Positions 40,199 through 50,236 are shown, counted from the stretch's first letter. The stretch: DNA of 64,000 nt from Kocuria subflava (GCF_012163155.1 NZ_JAAVUN010000001.1:124001-188000), one strand, 5' to 3'. Numbers and translations are program-made. Notes: a model not told the origin generated them from the letters alone.

Positions 40199-40762
40199 GT
40201 GCCTACACCAGCCGAACCCGCAGCCGAGCAGGTGGTGCTGCTGGATCCCCACCACCAGCCCATCGGTACCGCGCCCAAAGCAAACGTCCACACCACTGAC
40301 ACCCCGTTGCACCTGGCCTTCTCCTGCTGGGTGGTCAACGACGACGGTCAAGTGCTGCTCACTCGCCGTGCCCTGAGCAAAAAGACCTGGCCGGGGGTCT
40401 GGACCAATTCGTTCTGTGGCCACCCCGGTCCCGGTGAGGACTTCCAAGATGCCATCACGCGGAGGGCTGCTCAGGAGTTGGGAATGGAGATCACCAACCT
40501 GCAGGAAGTGCTCCCAGACTTCGCCTACCGAGCCGTGGATGCCTCCGGTGTGGTGGAGAACGAGTTCTGCCCGGTCTGGGTGGCCCAAGCCGCCAGTCAG
40601 CCGCGTCCTCAAGCCTCTGAGATCGCCGAGTTCACATGGGTGGATCCCGCTGACCTGCTGGTGGCCTCCCGCGGTTTGGCGCGGGTGTTCAGTCCGTGGC
40701 TGGTGGAGGAGATCGCGGAACAGCCGCTTCAGGAATCCCTGGGCCTGGCCGCAGGGTCCTAG
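40199..40762 (+). CDS. idi: Isopentenyl-diphosphate delta-isomerase, type I
   Basis: 187-residue Nudix-fold enzyme interconverting IPP and DMAPP for isoprenoid and menaquinone synthesis. The catalytic cysteine is in TNSFCGHP and the catalytic glutamate in ENEFCP. Further family features are LLTRRALSKKTWPGVWTN and the RRAAQELGM Nudix-like helix. GTG 40199 is chosen because GGAGG lies five bases upstream. Its TAG stop shares bases with the stop of the converging lhr gene. Confidence 0.95.
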   Translation: MPTPAEPAAEQVVLLDPHHQPIGTAPKANVHTTDTPLHLAFSCWVVNDDGQVLLTRRALSKKTWPGVWTNSFCGHPGPGEDFQDAITRRAAQELGMEITNLQEVLPDFAYRAVDASGVVENEFCPVWVAQAASQPRPQASEIAEFTWVDPADLLVASRGLARVFSPWLVEEIAEQPLQESLGLAAGS

Positions 40763-43700
40763 ACTCCTCGGCGCAACCGCAGCCCCTTGGGCGTGGTGGA
40801 GAACCCGGCGTGCACCAACGCGTCCCGCACGGCGGTCTCCAAGCCCCCTGCACCCAGCACATGACGGCCGTTGATCTTTTCCACGGACAACTTCTCCGCA
40901 GCTCCGGCGTGCACCAGATCAACCACGGCGGGTGCACACAGCCGGATCAAGGCGGGATCGTCCTGGAACACCAGGACGGTCCTGCCGCCGCGCTCGAAAT
41001 AGAGCACGGGGGTACCGTCCACGGAGACCACCACGGCACCAGCTTTACGGCCCGGTCGGTGGCGTGTGGCAGCGTCGTCGTCCGGGGAAGCCAAGACCTG
41101 CGGCCAGGGAAGCGTTGCGCCCCACGGGTTGGCGGGGTCGGTGGCGGCCAGAGCCAACACGGAGGGCTCGCGGGGTGTGGTGCGTGCTTGCTCGTCATCG
41201 GCAAAGGTGCGCAACCGATCCACCGTGGAGGACTGGGCGAACTGGGCGGCCCCCAGACCCTCGATGAAGTACCCACGCCGCGTCTGCCCGGCGTCCTCCA
41301 GTGCCGTGAGAACACGGTAGATCCCGGAGAACCCACCGGGCAGGTCCTCCGCTTCCACGGCACCGCGGGTCAGCACTCCGTAGCGGTCCAACAACAACTC
41401 AGCCCCGGCACTGGCCCGCACCGTGGGCTCCAGCGGCTCCGGCGCCACCAGAGACCACCGGCCCGATGACTGCAGCTCCGCCGCCGAACGCGGCCCACTG
41501 GCCCGAGCACCTTGCTGGCGAGGCCGCAACCGTGCGGCACCCCGGCGTCCGGCCGAGCGCGCCACGGGTGTGCGTGCCTTCTGTTTGTGTGCCCCGCCGC
41601 CACCGGCCACCAGGGAACGCACAGGGGCAAAGGTGTCATTGGTGATCAGCCCTGCCCACACCAACTCCCACAAGGCCGTGGTCAGGTGCGGCATGGTGAC
41701 CTGATGCCCCCGGTCAGCAAGGGCCGGAACCAACTGGTGACTGAAACGCGCGGCACCATCGGCCAGAACCTCCAACACAGCGGCCTGGAGCACGTCCGTG
41801 ATCCCCGCAGCGGTGGCTTTCAGCTCGGCCCGTGGCGGCAGCGTCAGCTCCTGGGACTCGGCCAGATGCAACGCCAGCCAACCGTCATCCCCGCTCAGGG
41901 AACCGGCACCGGACCACAGGATCTCCCCGGCCGCCAGTTGCTCATCCAGAAGATCGGGGGAGTAATCGCTGATCCTGGCGCGCAACACCAGAGGCTCCAG
42001 CGCGGAGGCAGGCAGGGCCAGCCCACCCAGCTGGTCCACCACGGTCAGCAGACCGTCCGCCCCACGCAACCGGGCATCGGAACCCACGTACTGCCAGGGC
42101 GGCAGGAATCGGGCGTAGACCTCCGGCGCCACGGGCTCCACCTGCTCCCGCAGTGCAGCCAGGGAACGACGCCGGATTCGGTGCAACACCTCTTTGTCAC
42201 ACCACTCCGTGTCCCGGGTGTGTGTTCCGGCCGGGAGCATCTCCAGCGGACGGAACTCGCCCTCCACCACACGGCGCTGGGCGGCCAGCTTCTCCAAGGT
42301 GGAATTGACCACTGCCACCCCCAGGCCCGTGGCCGCTGCTGCCTCCTGGGCCGTGAACGGTCCGTGGGTTCGGGCATGGCGACCCACAAGATCTCCCACA
42401 GGGTCTGCCACCGGTTCCAGGAACGTCACCGGGACGCCGTGCGGGATGGGGGCGCCCAGGGCATCACGTAACCGGGCGGCATCCTCCACCGCCGCCAGTT
42501 TCTCCACCCCGGCCAGCCTGACCGTGAACGCGCGGTTCTCCCGGGATAGTTCCTGGGCCCACTGCTGAACGTCCTCACGGGAGGCCGGGTGGGGGTCGTC
42601 GTCGTGGTGTTGGGGGTGGTTCAACCGCTCCGTTGCCTGTTCCACGGTCAACGGGCCCAGCAGGCGCAGCAGATCAGCCAGACCCTCAGCACCCTTCAAC
42701 CGGCGGTTGGGGGCCGTGTACTGGAGTTCGGCCTCCGTGCGGGTGATGACGGCGGCATCCAACAGCTCCCGCAACTGGGCACGCCCCAGCAATTCAGCCA
42801 AGAGGTCCGTGTCCAGGGACAGGATGGCTGCCTTGCGCTCAGCCAGTGGGGAGTCGCCCTCATAGATGAACTGCCCCAGATAGCCGAACAGCAGGGTCTT
42901 GGCGAATGCCGACGGTGACTCCGTGGTGGTCTCCACCACCCGGATGGTGCGCCGGTTGATCTCCCTGTGGATCTCCTGCAGCGCGGGGAGGTCGTAGACG
43001 TCCTGCAGACATTCACGCACGGTTTCCAACACGATGGGAAACTGCGGGTAGCGGCGGGCCACGTCCAAGAGCTGCGCGGAACGCTGACGCTGCTGCCACA
43101 GGGGGGTACGTCTGCCGGGATCGCGGCGGGGCAACAACAGGGCGCGGGCGGCGCACTCCCTGAACCGAGAGGCGAACAACGCGGAGGAACCCACCTGCTC
43201 GGTGACGATCTGATCCAGTTCATCGGGGTCGAACAGAAAGATCTCTGCCCCCGGGGGATCCTCGTCCGTCAAGGGAATCCGCAGCACAATGCCGTCGTCG
43301 GAGGCCTGAGCGGCACCGTCCAGACCCCAGCGTTCCTCGATCCGGGCACCCACGGCCAGTGCCCACGGGGCATGAACCTGCAGTCCGTACGGGGAATGGA
43401 GGATCACCCGCCAGTCCCCGAGCTCATCCGGGAAGCGTTCGATCAGCAGCGTACGGTCCGAGGGCACGTGGCCCACGTTCTCCTTCATCTCTGCCACGTA
43501 AGCCTGAAGGTTCTCCCGGGCCCACTGATCCAGACCTGCTGCCGTGAGCCGGTCCGTGGAGGTGGACTCGGCGGCACCGGAGATCTCCCGCAGGAACGCC
43601 CCCTGGGCGCGTCCCAGCTCCACAGGCCGGCCCAATCCGTCACCGTGCCAGAAGGGGAGTTTTCCCGCCTGCCCCGGAGCAGGGGTCACGGTCACCCGGT

Positions 43701-45531
43701 CATGGGTGATCTCCTCGATCCGCCAGGAGGAGGCGCCCAGCGCGATCACATCCCCGGTGCGGGATTCGTAGACCATTTCCTCGTCCAGCTCACCCACCCG
43801 TTTGGGGGCTTTGTCCTCCGGGCTTCCGGCAATGTGGACCGGGAACAGGCCCCGGTCCGGGATGGTGCCACCGGAGGTCACTGCAAGACGTTGGGCCCCG
43901 GGCCGGGCCGTGAGCGTGCCCTCATCCCGGTCCCACACCACGCGCGGTTTGAGTTGGGCAAATTCATCCGAGGGGTAGCGCCCGGACACCAGGTCCAGCA
44001 CGGCCTCGAACGCGCTGCGCGGCAAGCCCAGGAACGGTGCACTGCGGCGCACCGTGTCCCACCAGTCCTCCACGCCAATGCTCTCCAGCGCGCACGCCGC
44101 CACGGTCTGCTGCGCCAGTACGTCCAGGGGGTTGGCGGGAATGTGCAGGGACTCCACCCGCCCGGCCAACATTTGCTCCACGGTCACCGTGGCATCCAGC
44201 AGGTCCCCGCGATGCTTGGGGAACAGCCGCCCGATCGACACCTCACCCACCTGGTGACCGGCTCGCCCCACTCGCTGCAGCCCAGAGGCCGCTGAGGGCG
44301 GGGACTCGATCTGAACCACCAAATCCACCAGGCCCATGTCGATCCCCAACTCCAACGAGCTGGTGGCCACCACACACCGCAGCTGCCCGCTCTTGAGGTC
44401 CTCCTCGATCAGTGTGCGTTGGTCCTTGGACACGGAGCCGTGGTGGGCCCGGGCAAGCACCGGTGCGGCGCCGTCGTAGCGCCCGTGCTGGCGGGACGGT
44501 TCGGCAGCCCCTGGATCCTGCGAGTGTTCCACCCGGAAGGCGTGGATTTCATTGAGCCGGGCCGTGAGTTTCTCCGCCAGACCCCGGGAGTTGGCAAACA
44601 CGATGGTGGATCGGTGGGCCTCCACCAGATCCACCACCCGCTCCTCCACGTGCGGCCAGATGGAGGCCACGTTGGCGGGTTCATCCTCCACCGCGGCGTC
44701 CCCGAACGGTGTTCCCCCCAACGACGACGACGCACTCGGTCCGCCCAACACCGTCATGTCCGGAACCGGGACGCTGACCGTGAGATCCCACTGCTTCTGG
44801 GACTGTGGGCGCACCACAGCCACGGGTTCACGCCCACCCAGGAACCGGGTGACGGTCTCCACCGGTTCCACGGTTGCGGACAACCCGATGCGTTGGGCCG
44901 GCTTTTCAAGCAGGTCATCCAGGCGCTCCAGGGACACCGCCAGGTGCGCGCCACGTTTGGTCCCGGCCACCGCGTGGATCTCGTCAATCACCACGGTCTC
45001 CACCTGCTCCAGGGCGGAGCGGGCCTTGGAAGTCAGCATCAGGTAGAGGGATTCCGGGGTGGTGATCAGGATGTCCGGCGGGGACGCCACCAGGGCGCGA
45101 CGAATGGCCTGCGGGGTGTCACCGGAGCGCACCCCGGTGGAGACCTCCGGCGGTTCCAGGCCCATGCCACGCGCGGTCTGGGTGATGCCGATCAACGGGG
45201 AGCGCAGGTTACGCTCCACGTCCACGCCCAGGGCCTTCAGCGGGGAGATGTAGAGAACTTTGGTGCCCTGCCCGGCCGGTGTGCCTTGCCCGGGTTCACC
45301 ACTGCTCATCAGGCGATCAATCCCCCACAGAAAAGCGGAGAGGGTTTTGCCCGACCCGGTGGGGGCCACCACCAGAGTGTGCCGGCCATCAGCAATGGCG
45401 TTCCAGGCGCCGTCCTGGGCTGATGTGGGGGCATTGAACGCTCCGGTGAACCACCGTCTGGTGGGTTCGGAGAACCGATCCAGGGCGGTGGCGTGGGTGG
45501 GTTGCTCAGGTTGCTTGGGCTGCTCAGGCAC
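40759..45531 (-). CDS. lhr: Lhr-type ATP-dependent 3'-5' helicase, large form
   Basis: 1590 residues. The N-terminal half is the Lhr core: Walker A APTGSGKT near 58-65, DEIH box VVIDEIHAVAG near 185, SATV motif, and helicase motifs in HHGSVSKDQR and VGRAGHQVGE, followed by a winged helix and the DEAD/H-associated domain (FRECAARALLLPRRDPGRRT near 780). The C-terminal ~700 residues contain further tandem winged-helix-like repeats (Lhr-CTD), matching the long Lhr of mycobacteria, which acts in DNA damage responses. GTG 45531 with AAGG is preferred over TTG 45534. It overlaps the upstream lipoprotein gene by eight bases. Confidence 0.93.
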   Translation of the reverse strand: MPEQPKQPEQPTHATALDRFSEPTRRWFTGAFNAPTSAQDGAWNAIADGRHTLVVAPTGSGKTLSAFLWGIDRLMSSGEPGQGTPAGQGTKVLYISPLKALGVDVERNLRSPLIGITQTARGMGLEPPEVSTGVRSGDTPQAIRRALVASPPDILITTPESLYLMLTSKARSALEQVETVVIDEIHAVAGTKRGAHLAVSLERLDDLLEKPAQRIGLSATVEPVETVTRFLGGREPVAVVRPQSQKQWDLTVSVPVPDMTVLGGPSASSSLGGTPFGDAAVEDEPANVASIWPHVEERVVDLVEAHRSTIVFANSRGLAEKLTARLNEIHAFRVEHSQDPGAAEPSRQHGRYDGAAPVLARAHHGSVSKDQRTLIEEDLKSGQLRCVVATSSLELGIDMGLVDLVVQIESPPSAASGLQRVGRAGHQVGEVSIGRLFPKHRGDLLDATVTVEQMLAGRVESLHIPANPLDVLAQQTVAACALESIGVEDWWDTVRRSAPFLGLPRSAFEAVLDLVSGRYPSDEFAQLKPRVVWDRDEGTLTARPGAQRLAVTSGGTIPDRGLFPVHIAGSPEDKAPKRVGELDEEMVYESRTGDVIALGASSWRIEEITHDRVTVTPAPGQAGKLPFWHGDGLGRPVELGRAQGAFLREISGAAESTSTDRLTAAGLDQWARENLQAYVAEMKENVGHVPSDRTLLIERFPDELGDWRVILHSPYGLQVHAPWALAVGARIEERWGLDGAAQASDDGIVLRIPLTDEDPPGAEIFLFDPDELDQIVTEQVGSSALFASRFRECAARALLLPRRDPGRRTPLWQQRQRSAQLLDVARRYPQFPIVLETVRECLQDVYDLPALQEIHREINRRTIRVVETTTESPSAFAKTLLFGYLGQFIYEGDSPLAERKAAILSLDTDLLAELLGRAQLRELLDAAVITRTEAELQYTAPNRRLKGAEGLADLLRLLGPLTVEQATERLNHPQHHDDDPHPASREDVQQWAQELSRENRAFTVRLAGVEKLAAVEDAARLRDALGAPIPHGVPVTFLEPVADPVGDLVGRHARTHGPFTAQEAAAATGLGVAVVNSTLEKLAAQRRVVEGEFRPLEMLPAGTHTRDTEWCDKEVLHRIRRRSLAALREQVEPVAPEVYARFLPPWQYVGSDARLRGADGLLTVVDQLGGLALPASALEPLVLRARISDYSPDLLDEQLAAGEILWSGAGSLSGDDGWLALHLAESQELTLPPRAELKATAAGITDVLQAAVLEVLADGAARFSHQLVPALADRGHQVTMPHLTTALWELVWAGLITNDTFAPVRSLVAGGGGAHKQKARTPVARSAGRRGAARLRPRQQGARASGPRSAAELQSSGRWSLVAPEPLEPTVRASAGAELLLDRYGVLTRGAVEAEDLPGGFSGIYRVLTALEDAGQTRRGYFIEGLGAAQFAQSSTVDRLRTFADDEQARTTPREPSVLALAATDPANPWGATLPWPQVLASPDDDAATRHRPGRKAGAVVVSVDGTPVLYFERGGRTVLVFQDDPALIRLCAPAVVDLVHAGAAEKLSVEKINGRHVLGAGGLETAVRDALVHAGFSTTPKGLRLRRGV

Positions 45532-46318
45532 CAAAAGCCTTGATCTCCAGTTGCATGATCTTGGGATTGCCGCACGCCTGGGTCTGGTACGGGACGGTCA
45601 GAGCTTCCGTGTTCTCCGGCGGGTATATCACCAAGTGATCAGAGGTGTGCGCGTTGCACACCTGACCGTAGTTGTTGGCGTTGCCTTGCTTGAGAGCGGC
45701 GGAGGCAGATCCACCGGGCAGGACCGTCACGGTTGCCCCGCTGCCACCGGCCCGTTCTGCCGGTACACCGATCATGGCGCCGTTTCCATCGGCAAAGGAG
45801 ACGCCGGGGAAACCGGAGAGCTTGCAGGCCTGAGCGGACTCATTTGTCAGGCTCAGCGCCAGGATGGTGGAGCCGGTTGCACCTTCCTGCGGGGACACCG
45901 TGGCGCTGAGGTGCTGGGTGGTGCAGTTCTCCACCGAGGCCACAGCACCTCCCTCAGCGGCACCAGGTGGTGCAGTGGTGGTGGGCCGTGAAGCTGCACC
46001 ACCGGAATCGGACTCCGAATGCTGTTCAGCAGTGGCGGACGGGGCCGGAGTCGATTCCGGTGCGGCGGAAGCCGGGGCATCCGGCGTGGAGGTCGCTTCA
46101 GCAGGTTCCTGGGCGGGGGTACTACCAGTGGCTGAGGCTTCCGGGGAAGCCGTGGAACCGGACTGAGTTGGTGAGGAACCTTCAGTGGTCCCCGTAGGGG
46201 TTTGCGCGGTGGTGGCAGGAGCGCTGGCATCCTCCGAACCCGTGCCGCAGCCGGTTAAGGCCAAGAATGCAGTCAGCGCAACGGCAGAGAACATTAGGCG
46301 GTGCTGACGAACAGACAT
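45524..46318 (-). CDS. Lipoprotein with Ser/Thr/Pro-rich linker and DUF4232-type domain
   Basis: 264 residues. Signal peptide with lipobox LTGC (Cys24) is followed by ~110 residues of Ala/Ser/Thr/Pro/Glu-rich linker. A C-terminal domain from about 130 has CTTQHLSATVSPQEGATGST, NESAQACKLSGFPGVSF and VCNAHTSDHLVIYPPENT. The LSGFPGVS block and four Cys are typical of DUF4232 extracellular domains of unknown function. ATG 46318 has AGGAG six to seven bases upstream. It lies upstream of lhr on the same strand with a short overlap. Confidence 0.85.
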   Translation of the reverse strand: MSVRQHRLMFSAVALTAFLALTGCGTGSEDASAPATTAQTPTGTTEGSSPTQSGSTASPEASATGSTPAQEPAEATSTPDAPASAAPESTPAPSATAEQHSESDSGGAASRPTTTAPPGAAEGGAVASVENCTTQHLSATVSPQEGATGSTILALSLTNESAQACKLSGFPGVSFADGNGAMIGVPAERAGGSGATVTVLPGGSASAALKQGNANNYGQVCNAHTSDHLVIYPPENTEALTVPYQTQACGNPKIMQLEIKAFGA

Positions 46319-46439
46319 GGCGGGCTCCTGTGGGGGGACAGGTCCGGAGCTACCCGGAACGGTTGGCAGCGCACGGTGTGTGCTTGCTCTCATCCTAGGG
46401 TTGGGCTCGGACAACACAGTGGCCGCGCCAGCACCGAAC

Positions 46440-49376
46440 TCACCGGGGCGGCAGGGCTGCCCGCAGCACCTCCGCCAGCGTCAACCCCTCGGCATCCGTG
46501 CCCTGGGAGATCTGGGTACGGCAGGAGAACCCATCGGCCAACACCATGGTGCCGTCAGCTGCGGCACGGATCTTGGGGAAGAGCTCCCGCTCGCCCAGGG
46601 TCTGGGAGACCTCCAGGTGGCCGGGCTCAAAGCCGAAGTTGCCCGCCAGCCCACAGCAACCACCGCCCACCATGTCCACGTCCACTCCCAGCCGATCCAA
46701 GACGGCGAGTTCGGGGTCATAACCCAACATGGATTTCTGATGGCAGTGCACCTGGCACACGGCCTGGGCGGATTTTCCCTTGACCGTGAGCTTCTGGAAC
46801 GGCCAGTCCCCGCCGGCATCCACGTGATCAGCCACGAACTTGCCCAACGTCACGGTGCGTTCAGACAGCGTCTTGGCCCGCGGATCCCCAGGCAGCAGCT
46901 CGGTGATTTCATCCTGCAGCATCACCGTGCAGGAGGGCTCCAGGCCAATCACCGGGTAACCGGCCTCCAACAGTGGCTCCATGACACCCAGGGTGCGGGC
47001 AACTTCGCGTTTGAGGGCGTCCAGCTGACCGGTGGAATGCCAGGTCATGCCGCAGCACACGTCCCCCATGGGCATGAGCACCCTGTAACCCATGGCCTCC
47101 AGGACCTCAACGGCGGCCTTGCCGGGGCCATCGCTCATGAAGTTGGTCCAGGAATCCGGCCACAACACCACGGAGGGGCGGCCCTCAGGGTCCTCACCGG
47201 GTTGCAGGTCCTGACCGGCTGCCTTGGCACGGTTCTTGAACCAGGAGGCCAGTGGCCTATTGGCAAAAGTGATCATCTCCCGCTGGGTTTCCACCCCGCC
47301 GAGCTTCATCACGGTTTTCTGCAACGGCTTCACGCCCATGGCGGCATTGGCCACGGCCGGGATGCCGGGAACCAGGTTCATCGACCGGGCAAGGACCGGC
47401 AGCCAACCCATCACAGCGTGAGCCATGGGGCGGCGGTTGCGGCCCACAAAGCTGCGCAGGCCCTCACCGTAGTGGTGGTGCAGGAATTCGGACTTGTAGG
47501 TGGCCATGTCCACGTTGACCGGGCACTCGGTGGCACAAGCCTTGCAGGACAGACACAGGTCCAAGGCCTCCAGGGTCTCCTTGGACTTCCACCCGTCCTT
47601 CAAGTTCTCCCCGCGCAGCATCTCCGCCAGGGAACGCATACGCCCACGGGTGGAGTGGACCTCATCCTTGGTGGCCACGAATGACGGACACATGGCGCCG
47701 ACGTCGGACCTGCACGCACCCACCCCCACACAGCGGTTCAGCGCACCGGCAACCGACCCGCCGTCGTGACTGAATGCGTGCACCGGGGTGAGGTCGAATT
47801 TCCGGGCACCGGGGCCAGGGCGGATGCCTTGATCAATCGGTTCCGGATCCACCAGCACACCCGGATTGAACAGCCCGTCCGGGTCGAACGCACGCTTGAA
47901 CTCGCGGAAGGCCTGCAGTGCCTCAGGCGAGTAGATGGTGGACAGCAGCGCGGAACGGGCACGGCCGTCACCGTGCTCACCGGAGACCGAGCCGCCGTAG
48001 CGGTGCACCAGTTTGGCGGCGCGGTCAATGAACGTCCGGTAGACCTGGACCCCGTCCTCGGTGTTGAAATCAAAGGAGATGCGGATGTGCACACACCCCT
48101 CACCGAAGTGCCCGAACGGGATGCCGCGCAGGTCGAACTCGGCCAACAGCGCGTACAGGTCCCGCAGATAGTCGCCTAGGTGCTGCGGGGGGACGGCGGA
48201 GTCCTCCCAACCGGGCCACGCCTCACCGCCGTCGGGAAGCCGCGTGACAATCCCGGCGCTGGCCTCCCGGATCCGCCACAGATCGCGTACCTCTTGGGGA
48301 TCGGTGACCACGACGGCGTTGCGCACGCTCACCGATCCTGCTGCATCCACCAGTCCCCGCAGCTCATGCGCGCGTGCCTGGGCAGCCTCGCGGGTGGCGC
48401 CGCCGACCTCGCAGTAGAGCCAGCCGTTGCCTTCCGGCAGCTGCTCTCCAGCGTTCTCCTGGCCGGGGCGCGTGCGCAACGCATCCAGCAGGTCCCCACC
48501 CATGCCTTCAATGGTGGCCACGTCCTTGACGCGCAGAGCCGGTGCGGCCGTTGCGGCGTCAAAGGAGTCGTCAAAGCTGAGCACTGCCAGGGCCGTGTGG
48601 GCGGGCTTGCGCACCAACTTGACGGTCATGCGCGTGATGATCCCGCAGGTGCCCTCCGTGCCGGCGAATGCCTTGGCGGCATCAAAGCCGTTCTCCTCCA
48701 GCAGGTAGTGGAGTCCGTAGCCGGAGACCTGGCGGGGGAACTGACCCAACTCGGTGCGCAACATGGCGCGGTGGTTGTCCCTGATTCCGGTCAGGGTCTG
48801 TGTCAGCGCGGGTTCGCTGGTGTCCCCGGCGGACAGTTCCACCTCCCGGCCGTCGGCCAGCATCACGGTCACGGCCACCAGGTTCTCAGCGGAGGTTCCC
48901 CAGGCCACCGAGTGCGAACCACAGGCGTTGTTGGCCACCATCCCGCCGATCGTGCAGCGGCTGTGGGTGGACGGGTCCGGGCCGTAGGTCAACCCATGCG
49001 TGGATGCAGCATCACGCAGCTGATCGCAGATCACGCCAGGTTCAATCACGGCGGTCTGGGACTGAGGGTCAATGGAGATGATGCGGTTGAAGTGGCGGGA
49101 GGTTTCAATCACCAACCCATCCCCCATGGCGTTGCCTGCCACAGAGGTGCCACCACCACGGCCCACCACGGACCACCCGCGCTCGCGGGCCAGGGCCAAC
49201 AGGTCCCGGATCTCCTCCACCGATCGTGGCTCGGCAACGGCAGCAGGCAATCGCCGGTAGATCGAGGCATCGGAGATGTAGGCCGCGCGGGTGGTCAGGT
49301 CATCACGCAGAAGGTCCTTTGCTCGTGTGGCTGACTGCTGTGCCGGGGTGGTCTGTGCTGGGTAGCTGGTGGTCAC
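46440..49376 (-). CDS. FAD-linked oxidoreductase with C-terminal Fe-S and CCG domains (D-2-hydroxyacid/D-lactate dehydrogenase type)
   Basis: 978 residues. Residues about 40-220 are the PCMH-type FAD-binding domain (VVGRGGGTSVAGNAMG, IGGMVANNACGSHS). The FAD-oxidase C-terminal domain follows with GEGCVHIRISF and SGEHGDGRARS. A 4Fe-4S region near 600 has CLSCKACATECP, and two CCG motifs (CCGMTWHSTG, CCGLAGNFGF) complete a LutA/GlpC-like tail. This YdiJ/Dld-type fusion oxidises D-lactate or other D-2-hydroxyacids and passes electrons on through its clusters. GTG start with GGAGC. A [2Fe-2S] ferredoxin gene lies 108 bases upstream on the same strand and could be its partner; that is inference. 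Confidence 0.9.
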   Translation of the reverse strand: MTTSYPAQTTPAQQSATRAKDLLRDDLTTRAAYISDASIYRRLPAAVAEPRSVEEIRDLLALARERGWSVVGRGGGTSVAGNAMGDGLVIETSRHFNRIISIDPQSQTAVIEPGVICDQLRDAASTHGLTYGPDPSTHSRCTIGGMVANNACGSHSVAWGTSAENLVAVTVMLADGREVELSAGDTSEPALTQTLTGIRDNHRAMLRTELGQFPRQVSGYGLHYLLEENGFDAAKAFAGTEGTCGIITRMTVKLVRKPAHTALAVLSFDDSFDAATAAPALRVKDVATIEGMGGDLLDALRTRPGQENAGEQLPEGNGWLYCEVGGATREAAQARAHELRGLVDAAGSVSVRNAVVVTDPQEVRDLWRIREASAGIVTRLPDGGEAWPGWEDSAVPPQHLGDYLRDLYALLAEFDLRGIPFGHFGEGCVHIRISFDFNTEDGVQVYRTFIDRAAKLVHRYGGSVSGEHGDGRARSALLSTIYSPEALQAFREFKRAFDPDGLFNPGVLVDPEPIDQGIRPGPGARKFDLTPVHAFSHDGGSVAGALNRCVGVGACRSDVGAMCPSFVATKDEVHSTRGRMRSLAEMLRGENLKDGWKSKETLEALDLCLSCKACATECPVNVDMATYKSEFLHHHYGEGLRSFVGRNRRPMAHAVMGWLPVLARSMNLVPGIPAVANAAMGVKPLQKTVMKLGGVETQREMITFANRPLASWFKNRAKAAGQDLQPGEDPEGRPSVVLWPDSWTNFMSDGPGKAAVEVLEAMGYRVLMPMGDVCCGMTWHSTGQLDALKREVARTLGVMEPLLEAGYPVIGLEPSCTVMLQDEITELLPGDPRAKTLSERTVTLGKFVADHVDAGGDWPFQKLTVKGKSAQAVCQVHCHQKSMLGYDPELAVLDRLGVDVDMVGGGCCGLAGNFGFEPGHLEVSQTLGERELFPKIRAAADGTMVLADGFSCRTQISQGTDAEGLTLAEVLRAALPPR

Positions 49377-49484
49377 GACTCGTGCTCCGTTCAGGGACGG
49401 TCAACCGGGACCGCCGAGTGTCCGAGTTTGGATGTTTCAACACGCCGCAAACGTCCAAAATCGGGCGCTGGGCAGTGCGGGTGA

Positions 49485-49817
49485 TCACCATTCGGGGGCG
49501 ATGGTCACCTCTGCCCCGTCCAGATCCTCCGACCACTCGACCTGGCAGGTCAGGCGGGAGTCCTCATGGCGGGTGTCATCCAGCATGTCCAGGACGTCTT
49601 CTTCCTCGTCACCGATCGGGGATTTGGCCCCGGCGGTCTGCGCGGAGGCGCCCAAGTAGCAGTGGCAGGTGGAGCAGGATGCGTTGCCACCGCAGGTTGC
49701 CAGGATGGGGAACTTGTTGCGCGTCAACGCCTCCATCAAGGACTCGTGATCCTCCCACTGCACACCCTCGGTGCGGGCGCCGTCGCGGTCGGTCACGTTC
49801 ACGGTAATGCTGCTCAC
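49485..49817 (-). CDS. [2Fe-2S] ferredoxin, adrenodoxin-like
   Basis: 110 residues. Cluster ligands are Cys42, Cys48 and Cys51 (TCGGNASCSTC) and Cys91 (SRLTCQV), the Cx5Cx2Cx~37C spacing of adrenodoxin-type ferredoxins. The acidic block EEEDVLDMLDD is the usual partner-docking helix. GTG start with AGGAGG upstream. It precedes the large FAD/Fe-S oxidoreductase on the same strand. No P450 is visible in the window. Confidence 0.9.
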   Translation of the reverse strand: MSSITVNVTDRDGARTEGVQWEDHESLMEALTRNKFPILATCGGNASCSTCHCYLGASAQTAGAKSPIGDEEEDVLDMLDDTRHEDSRLTCQVEWSEDLDGAEVTIAPEW

Positions 49818-49956
49818 GGGCTGGATCCTCCTGGCGGCTGTGTCTGATCAGCCGTTGTTCCGGGTCAAAGGTGTTCATCCCATTCTAGGTCGCCGCCCGG
49901 AGACGGCGAACCTGCCGTTGCCCTGCTTTGCCTCCCGCCGATTCGGGCAAACCGTT

Positions 49957-50001
49957 GACAGTTTGGTACGCCATCGGCAGCTCATGGCGTACCAAACTGT
50001 C
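49957..50001. terminator. Hairpin between tRNA-Ser(CGA) and ferredoxin gene
   Basis: Eighteen-base perfect arms (49957-49974 and 49984-50001) beginning GACAGTTTGGTACGCCAT flank a nine-base loop. It follows the tRNA-associated hairpin and could end readthrough toward the ferredoxin gene. Confidence 0.55.
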
Positions 50002-50028
50002 CCCGGCTTGCCGCCGGCCCCGGGCATG

Positions 50029-50076
50029 ACAAAGGCCCCCGCCTCCCCGGAATCCCGGGGCTGCAGGGGCCTTTGT
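50029..50076 (-). terminator. Terminator after tRNA-Ser(CGA)
   Basis: Eleven-base arms ACAAAGGCCCC (50029-50039) and its complement (50066-50076) enclose a further inner stem (CCCCGG/CCGGGG). It lies four bases from the tRNA 3' end. No U run follows. Confidence 0.6.
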
Positions 50077-50079
50077 GAC

Positions 50080-50169
50080 TGGCGGTGACGGAGGGATTTG
50101 AACCCTCGTTGGCTTTTACACCAAACATCATTTCGAGTGATGCACCTTCGGCCGCTCGGACACGTCACC
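50080..50169 (-). tRNA. tRNA-Ser (anticodon CGA)
   Basis: On the minus strand GGTGACG (50163-50169) pairs with CGTCACC (50084-50090), followed by discriminator G and an encoded CCA (50080-50082). The anticodon stem CATCA/TGATG encloses CTCGAAA, giving CGA. A long variable arm marks it as serine type. Confidence 0.95.
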
Positions 50170-50236
50170 AGCCCGAGAATCGTAGCGGAGGGGCATACGG
50201 GCTTCAAAATTTCTGCAAGTGCGCATCTGCACAGGC

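Noticed and set aside
42967-44295. Plus-strand frame of 442 codons opposite lhr
   Set aside because: Antisense to the helicase core, whose motifs are complete; no start signal.
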